Source: CAIYYO01 sp049299895
GTDB lineage: Archaea > Altiarchaeota > Altiarchaeia > IMC4 > QMZM01
Assembly: GCA_049299895.1 (NCBI GenBank)
Contig: JBAQYF010000006.1
Coordinates: 1-64,000, forward strand
Length of the DNA: 64,000 nt
Direction of reading: 5' to 3'
Of the stretch, positions 40,940-49,900 are shown one piece after another. The notes beneath the pieces were generated by a model. That model saw only the letters and a list, made by a program, of their open reading frames with translations, searched no databases and was not told the origin of the DNA. The position numbers and the translations under genes were made by a program. Positions within the stretch are counted from its first letter, which is position 1. Each line of letters begins with the position of its first letter.

Positions 40940-43900
40940 CTATAGTGCCTGTTTTCTTCCAATATCATCCACCATCGAAGCATCCATTCCCTTCTCTTTT
41001 AGCTGCTTTTTGAGGTCTTCCGGTTTCTTTCCTGCCTTCAATTCCCGGGTTATCCATTCAATGACCTCTTTTTTTCCTTCTATCTTCCAGTATTTGCTGC
41101 CCAGCCTACGCATGATCTGTTTCAGGTGGTCTTGTTCGATGACAAGCTCTCTTTCGTTGTCGAGGACGACTTTTCTTGCATCTTCTTCCGAGAGCTTGCG
41201 GCTGTAGTATTCCTGCATCACGTTCTTTTTTACGTCTTTTAAGCCGTCGATGTGCAGCAGCACTTTCTCGTATTCTCTTTGGATGGCTGCTTTCTGCCTC
41301 ATTCTTTCAAGGTAAAAGAAAGACAGGACCGCAATCAAAAAGAGCGCCACGACCGCCGCCGTCCCCTGCATCAGGTTGCGCTCTGTCAGCAGTGCCTGCG
41401 GGGAGGTTACTTCGTCGCCTGATATCTTCGCTTTTGACGCGCCCGCATTCCCGAACCGGTCTGCCACCGAGACGTATATCTTTGAGTCGCTTAGGCGGAA
41501 GGAGTAGTTACCTATGTAGGTATCACCCATCTTCCTGAAGAACACGTCACTTTCCTGGACGGTTCCCGTTATGCCTTCATCAGATATCCCGCTTCCATCG
41601 GGGTATGCAACTCGCAGCAGTATTACTCCAGCCTTCGAAAGATTCTCGCCATTCTTCGGAGACAATATCTCGATTAACAGCTCGTGCGATAGATCGAATC
41701 CCAGGTCTTTAACGCTGCTCTGTTTTTTCCCGTCCATGTTCCCGGTACCGTATAGTATGAGAGGTATGTGAGTTCTGGCTTTTTCAGGTATGACGTAGGT
41801 CAATAAATAGTTCTTCCCGGACCTCTTGAAGGAGTATTTGTTATTGGTCCATTCCTCGTACAGGACCAGGTCGCCCTCGTCCAATTGCTTGCCGCCTGAA
41901 TCGAATGAAACGGAGAAGTCCACTACCTGGCCGTACGCAAAAGTCCTTCCAACCGGCGACTGTACTATGATGCGCAGGTCCGTTTCCTTTGGGACGAGTA
42001 TGAGCTTTTTCACGCTTCCTGCGCTATTGCCCCCGTAATCGGACGCATTGACAAACAAGTCTATGAAGTCCCCCTCGCCGTTCAAAAGGGCGTAATCCAG
42101 GCGTGCATAGTATTTCCCGGCAACCTGTTCCTCAAAAGAAAGAGACACGTTCCGCCTCCCTGAAAGCATCCCGGTAACATGCGCGCCACCGATTCCTGAG
42201 CCGTTGGAGTAGTAAACCGAGACGCTTATACCGGATAAAACGTCTCCTATCTGGTATCTTTCCTTTTGAGGATCCGCCGAGATGTCCACATAGACGGCAA
42301 GAGGAGATACGTAAACCATCCGGCTATCCCGGTCTTTTCCGCCCAGTTCATCCACCAGGGAAAGGGTCGCCTTGTATGTTCCAGACATAGTATATGCGTG
42401 CCCTACTATCACGCCCACTGCAGAAGATCCGTCTCCGAAGTCCCAGAGGAATTGCGAGTTGTTTGACCTAATGGATCCTTCTCCGTTGAAGAATATCGGC
42501 GCCCCGACTGTTGAAGTATACGGACCTCCCGCATCTGCGAGCGGATCCGCCCTTATTCCGGGAATAGTCGTAGATACCGTTTCTCCGCCGGTATCATGAT
42601 TATCATGGTCCCGTCCGGGGATGGTCGTTTGCGACCCGGGGCTTGTTGAATCCGTTATATCCCTCCCGGCAGAGGGCAGCGTAGTGGGGGAAATAATCGA
42701 CGTCCCTACGGCGTATTCAGTTGTGGGCGTTGTCGACGATGCGCCCTCTATGGTCGTACCGGTTACAAGAGTGGTCGTTACCGCGTATTCTGTAGTGGAA
42801 GGAAAAGAGATGAGCGTTGTTCCAGGTATGGTCGTTACCGGTGCGGTAGTAACCGGGGAAAACGTAGTGGGGAACATTGTAGAAGACACAGCCGCAGTTG
42901 TCTGGGGGGACGTAGTCGCAGGGGACTGCGTGGTTGTGGGCGCCTTTGTAGTGGGTGCCTGCGTATCTTCATCGTCCTCGTCGTCGCTTGAGCCGGAGTG
43001 ATGATATGCTCTTGTCGTCGTAGTGGTCGAGGTAGTCCTCACGGTGAATATACCGTCATCCAGAGAGGCAACATTCCCTGCGGAATCGTTGACCAGGCAC
43101 ATGAGAGAATAATTGCCTGCAAGACCCGAAGTGTCCAGGTCGTACCAGTAGGAGTTCCCGGATCTTTCCGAATAGACGTAATCGACAGCTTCGTTTATTC
43201 TGAAAAATGCCGTATCCAGGGAGTATGTCCCGGCGGAATTTTCCTGGCTTAAGCGCAGGTATTCGCCGCGGTAAATGCTCGATGCATTGGCGCTGCATAT
43301 GGATATTAACGGAAGGATCGTGGTCGTAGTGGTCGAGGAGGTGGTCGAGGACGAGGACGTGGTCGAGGACGTGGAAGAAGTAGTAGTCGACGTTGTCGTC
43401 GGCTCGGTGGCTGGAGGGGAGGTAGTCGTGGTCGTAGTTGCCGCGGTAGTTGCCACGATAAACACACCATCTGCGAGGTAAGCCATATTGCCGCCAGTAT
43501 CGTTGACGTAGCACGAGAGTGAGTATTTGCCGAGCATTCCGAAAGTATTCATATGGTATAGATAACGGTTCCCGTCATTGGTTGAATAAGTATAATTCGT
43601 ATGGTTCACGCTGTTATTGACTGCGAAAAACGCCGTGTCGATAGGCGAGGTACCATTAGTGGCATTCTGCATGAGCTGTATAAATATCCCCGGAGTAACA
43701 GTAGACTCGTTCACGCCACAGTATTCTACCAGGGGGAGGATAGTCGTAGTTGTCGTTGTCGACGTGGTAGTGGTCGTAGCGGCAATAGAGATAATCCTGG
43801 ACGCGCTTGTATTCCAGGCAGTATTCGCAGAGCAGTTGACGAGCCAGTAATACGTTCCCTGGGACAGCGGAGCAGGCACTATTTGCGTCAGAGTATCGTT

Positions 43901-46900
43901 CAAAGATGTGGAATTGCCCCCTTTTTGCGAGCCGTTCAACAGCAGGATGCAGTCATATGACGTATTCATCCCGACGACTATGTAGCTGAAAGCAGGAGTA
44001 TTGTTGGTCGTAGAGGACAACGCGGGAGGTGAATACAGCGTAACGTAGAATTCCGGGAGAGACGTCGAGGTGGTCGACGCGGTCGTAGTGGTCGTTGTGG
44101 TTAAAACAGTAAATAGTCCCCCGGGGAGCGATGCAAGATTGTTATTCGTGTCGTTCACATAGCAGGTGAGATTGTAATCGCCCGATAGGCCGGATGTGTC
44201 CAGGTCGTACCAGTACATGCTGCCGAGGCTGTCATTATACGTGTAGTTCTGGGATCCGTTGACGTCGAATAATATCTGGTCGAGGGAGTAGTCCCCGGCG
44301 CTGACGTTCTGTTTTAGCCTCAACGCATTTCCCTGGCTAACGGATAACTCGTCCGCAAGACAGTAAGTGATCGACGGGGGAATGATTGTGGTCGACGTTG
44401 TCGTCGACGTGGTTGTTGTGGTCGTAGTCGACGTCGAGGTGGTCCGTACGGTAAACGAACCTCCTCCCAGAGAAACAACATGGCCCAGGGCATCGGTCGA
44501 ATAGCACGTCAGGGAGACGTTCCCGGACAGGTTTGTAGTATCCAGATCGTACCAGTACGCACGGGTATTGCTGGCTATGTAGGCAGAGTCTGCGGATGTG
44601 CGGTTATCGGTTCCGTTTATTTCGAAAACCGCGGAAACCATTGGCGGGTCTGGCGTAACATTCTGACTCAGGTTGACGGCATCGCCCCTGTATACTATTG
44701 CAGGGCTTGCCGCGCAGGATAATATCACTGGCAGGGTGGTTGTGGTCGACGTTGTCGTAGAACTGCTGCTCGAACTGGAAGAAGAACTACTGCTCGAACT
44801 GCTCGAAGAAGAACTGCTGCTGGTAAAACGCACCATAAAATGCGTAGCCGACGTATTGGTTATCAACGCGGCAGAATCATTGGCGTAAACAACAGTGTAA
44901 TAATCTCCATCGCTCAGATTAAGGGTAATATTAAAGCATCCGGGAAGAGAAAGGCCCACGCTACCGTTCAGGTCATACCAGCAGGAATCTATCGACCCGG
45001 TACCATTGAGAACAGTATAATTCAAACTGATATTGGCAGCATAATAAGTCTGATTCAAAGGACTCTCCATACGGATAACAGGCGCAAAAGTAGTCGTAGT
45101 CGTAGAACTACTGCTCGAACTGGAAGAAGAACTACTGCTCGAACTGCTCGAAGAACTGGAACTGCTCGTAAACATAACCTCAAAATATGCAGTACTCGTA
45201 TTTGTAACAAGCTCGGCCGAATCATTAGCGTAAACTATTGCATAATACGCACCATCACTCAAATTAAGGGTAATATTAAAACATCCGGGAAGAGAAAAAT
45301 TAGCATCGCTGTTCAGATTATACCAACACGTATCCAGGTCCGCCGTTCCAGGCGTTACTGTATAGTTGAGACTTATATTGGCCGCATAATATGTCTGGTT
45401 CAACGGACTATGCAGTGAGACATAAGGCGCAAGAGTCGTCGTAGTGGTAGTGGTTGTAGTGGTCGTTGTTACGATGCTGAAGTTGCCGGAGGTGTAATAG
45501 ACAGAGTTATTGCCACTGTCGTTCGCCCAGCACTTCAGAGTGTAATTCCCCGTACCCATAGAAGAAGTATTAAAGGACAAGTTATAGAAAGTCCCGTTCC
45601 CGCCAGATGCCGAATAATTCGTGCCGTTAAACTCGAACAAGGCAGTAACAATATTAAACGACCCGGGAGTCACGCTCTGATTGAACGTGATATTCCAGCT
45701 TCTCATGACAGATGCATTGTCAAATACGCAAGAGGTTATATCAGGCCGGGTAAGAACCGAGAAATTACTATCATCCATCAAAGCAAGGTATCCCCTGGAA
45801 TCGTTCACATAACAGCGCAGGGAATAATTACCCCCCGAAAAATCAGTAGTATCTAGGTCATACCAGTAGGAATGGTTATCGCCGGACAGAGGAGAATAAT
45901 TGCCGTGGCTGTAATTCATACTGCTATCGGAATTCAACTCAAAAAACGCATTAACCAGCGGATAAGTACCATTCGACACATTCAAGGCAACCCGTATGGA
46001 TTCACCCGGGTAAACGTCTGATACATTGCTACCACAATTGTACACGACCGGGAGAATCGTTGGCAGTACTATTTTGTATGTGCGCAGGGATGTAGAATTC
46101 CAGTTGCCGGAGGTGTCGTTTATGAACGCCCTCACTGTGTAGTTCCCAAGGACTAGACCGGTCTTGTTCTCCCAGAAATATATTCCGTCATTATTGTCGA
46201 AAGACTCGTTGGTACCGTTCCATTCGAGGATCACGCTTTCGCGGTTCAGGTCTGTGGCTCTGACATTCACATAGAGGTAGTTGCTAACAAGCGCCCCTTC
46301 GGGAGAGGTAGTGGAATTATATGATATCAACGGTTTAACCGTATCCACAATCACATTCTCGGCGGACGTTGAATTCACATTCCCATAGAGGTCCTGGACA
46401 TGGGCAGAATAACTGTAAGTACCATCCACTATGTCGCTGCTATAGTTCTTATATATCCCGTTCCGGGTGGAATTATAACTGGATAGTCTCTCCTCAGTTG
46501 AAAGGACACGATCCCATATACGGACTTCGTCTATTGAGCCGTTAAAACTGTAAGAAAGATTTGCAACTCCACCAACTATTGGCGCGCCTATGCTAACATG
46601 CTGCCCGTTCACTTCAGGGGTAATCGACATATAACCTGCGGATGAATTGAGCACACCGTTGACGTATATGTATAAATAACCCTCTGAAAATATCCCTGCA
46701 AGATGCACCCATTCCCCCTTCTTAACGGCGCGTGTAGTAGACGTCGACATCGAACCGCCTGAGCTGCGCGCGGCCACATATGCAACCCCACTAGAGTCCA
46801 GATACAATCCATAGCTCATATATTTCCCGATTACACTAATCCCCGGCTGGGATTTGGATATTATAACCGAATTGCTATATTGATTGATATTTACCCACGC

Positions 46901-49900
46901 CTCCAGAGTGAAATATTTCCCCAAATTCAGGCTAGAATCATTGCCTGCGTCCACATATCCCCTATTGAACACCATCGCCCCTCCGAATTTCCCTGAAGGG
47001 ACATAACTGGTGCAGTTGTTTACTCCGTCGTTGCTCCAGGTAGAATGATCCTCGTAGTCAGTATTGTTATTGAAGCGCATCCAGAGAATCAGCGACCGGT
47101 TAAAATCTATCATCCCGGTCGTGTCGCCGCTCATATTGATCGAGGCGTTGACCCACAGCCAGGGCTTGTTCGTCGCCTCGTTTGTAAGCTTCGTCGGATA
47201 AACGAATGATATCCCGGGAGTAGATATGACCGGGGCGATGGATACGCTGTCCGACGCATTCAGGGGTTCATAGCCAATGCTTGAACCGTTGCAGGAAACG
47301 TTCCACATGATGTCGCCGTCAGAGGGGAAACTTCTGTTGTATCGGTACAGCCGGGATGTGCTATTATAAACCATATACTGGGGGGTCGTCCAACCGGAAG
47401 AGAGATTAAAGGAGATACTGCAATAGACGCCGGCACCTTTAACAGGCAGGCGGCTTGCCTTGCCGGTGTAGTTTGCGTAGAAGCTGCCTTGTTTATTCAC
47501 ATATATCACATTGCTTCCGCCCTCCGTGTCGTTGTCGTCCCATAAGGCCAGATCAGAGTTTACTCCGGTCGAATAAACGGTGAACCCTGTTACGTTGAAT
47601 GAATAGTTCCCGGCCGAGTAAGCATCAGGTATGCAGCTATCGCACACCAGACCGTCGCGGTATATGAGCGGCGTTTGCCCGTAAGGCAGATTGTATAAAG
47701 AGATCACTGCGGACTTGTTAAGCCTCGGATCCGCAGAGGAGCTGACGCGAATATAATTATGGGAGATATTTATCAACGCGTTTAGGTCCGCTCCTCCAGA
47801 CAGATTAACGGATTCAACGTATACTATCTTCCCGTAATTGAGGGATTCGATCGTCAGATTGGTTATGTTGGACGTATCCTGCACATTAGATAGGTCGCTT
47901 GTTTCGCCTCCGAAGAAAGAGGATAATATGACGTCAAAATACGCAGTCTGCGATGAAGCATTCAAGCCGCCGGAATCCGAGCAGTTCACCTTCCAGGCGT
48001 ATCTGCCGGATGAAAGAATGCTTAAAGAGAAATTCTGTGCAACATCCCTTGATACGGAGGTATTCGTGCGATTAAGCGCGCCGTTTAAAACAAGGCTGCA
48101 GTTTATTTCACCATAGCCACCTGAGACCAGATAAAGGAATACTACCGATCCGTCATTGTCCCCGGAAAGATTTGCAGGCGACTGAAGCGACGCGCTTAGA
48201 TCGTATTTCTCGCTCAACGGGAGATAGTCCGTATCGTTCCCGCAGGATGCGGCCCCGCTGCATGAGCCGTTAGCCAGAAGGTCATAGGGACTGTCGCAGA
48301 ATCCATCGTGGTTTGCGTCAATGCACGTATCCGAGTATCCCCCGCCTGAGGGATCGGTATAGTAGTTCCCGGCTATTTCACTTCCACGGGAATACACCCT
48401 TTGTCCCTGCCGCCGCGTAATATTCCACGAATTATCTGCGAAGCTCCCGAACGCCGCAGGCCCTAATGAACCGTTGATGAGACAGTTATAGACCGTGTTG
48501 TCCAGAGCCCCTCCGGAGAAATACATCCCGTGCGATTGCCTGCTGGTTATGATAGAATTAGAGATTACGTTATCTGAGGCGCCGTTGATATGCACCCCGA
48601 ATGCGTTCGTGGAGGATACGGAGATACTGTTCCCGGACAGGTTAATGCGAGAGGAATAATCCAGGTATATGCCGTCCGCATTATGTCCTGAAGTGACTAA
48701 AGTATTGTTGTAGACGGCAACGTAATTCGACCGGTATAAAAGGATGCCAAGGGCATCGCTGCCGGAGGTGTTTAAGTCATTACCTGAAACGTCGTTACCT
48801 GCGCCCCCGTACGAATACAACCCATAACATGCAGGCCCGGCAGTCCTGAGAGTATTATTCCTTATCGTGCCGTTTTGAGAGCCGTTCTGATAAATGCCAT
48901 ACGATTCTGCAACATAAGAACCCTGCAGTATGATGCAATTTTCAATCGTGACATTGTGATAGCCTGCAGAATTGTTCACACCGTACCCCTGGGCGGTTTG
49001 GGAATATGTTATTGAAAAACCGCGGCAATCAAGGAAGATATTATCCGCACCTGCGTGCATGCACGTGCCGTTCGAAGAAACATTCGCCGTAAGATTGTAG
49101 GAAACACCGGGGAGATCAAGGGACATGCAATGATTTATGCCTCCATAAGGCGAATCGACTGTCAGATAGCGGATACTGCTCTGATTTGTAACGTTGTTTT
49201 TGCCGCATAACACATACCACGAGTGCGTCCCTTCGGTCAGCGAACGATTCACGGATATGGCGGTTGCAGTGCCGTTGTAAACATCCGGGTCATTTCCCGA
49301 GGGGATATTGTCAAGGAATAATTCGCATGAATAATGCGCCCTATTCCCAGTAACTGTATAATTGAAACCAGGCATATTATCGCCGGTTACCGAGCGGTTC
49401 TCAGGGTAATTTATCGATAACGAGAATAAAGGCGCATAAACGGTCAGGTTATATTCAACCGAGATGCCTGTGTTCCCGGCCAGATCAATGCATGAGACAG
49501 ACCAGTTATAGCCCCCGTTTGCCAGGGAGATGTTGTTGTAGTACTGGCTGGCATCTTTATTTGCAGAAGAATTTGTTATAACCGAGCCGTTTAACATAAG
49601 ACTACAATTACTGTCTTCCGTTACGTTGTAGGTGAAATCAATCAGGCCTGAATCGATGTGATAAGTATTATTAAACGGAGAAAGGGGATAAACGACCGGA
49701 CGGGTCAGATCGACAATAAGAGACCGCATATTGTAGGGCGCATCGGTGTAACCTGCAAGGCCGGAAGTATCGTTAGCCCATCCGTAATATGCGTACGTAC
49801 CCTCTGACAGATTGGTTGCGTTGCTGTAAAACCGCCAGTGGGTAGAGTTATATTTTTGGAATTCCGAGGAATAACGGAAAAAAACCTCATTTTGCGTAAG

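Noticed and set aside
40926..41538. Plus-strand frames after DUF116
   Set aside because: They are antisense to the cytoplasmic tail and membrane helix of the giant protein, which has clear domain support.
42600..43000. Val-rich plus-strand frames opposite the Thr linkers
   Set aside because: They are the mirror of Thr/Ser/Pro codon repeats (GTC/GTA on the other strand), not proteins.
44745..45180. Possible CRISPR array
   Set aside because: The regular short repeats are codon repeats for Ser and Thr inside a long open frame, with no unique spacers or cas genes.
44840..45418. 192-codon plus-strand frame opposite the giant gene
   Set aside because: Arg/Ser/Thr-rich and repetitive, it is the antisense of the Ig/poly-Ser repeat and has no family resemblance or start signals.
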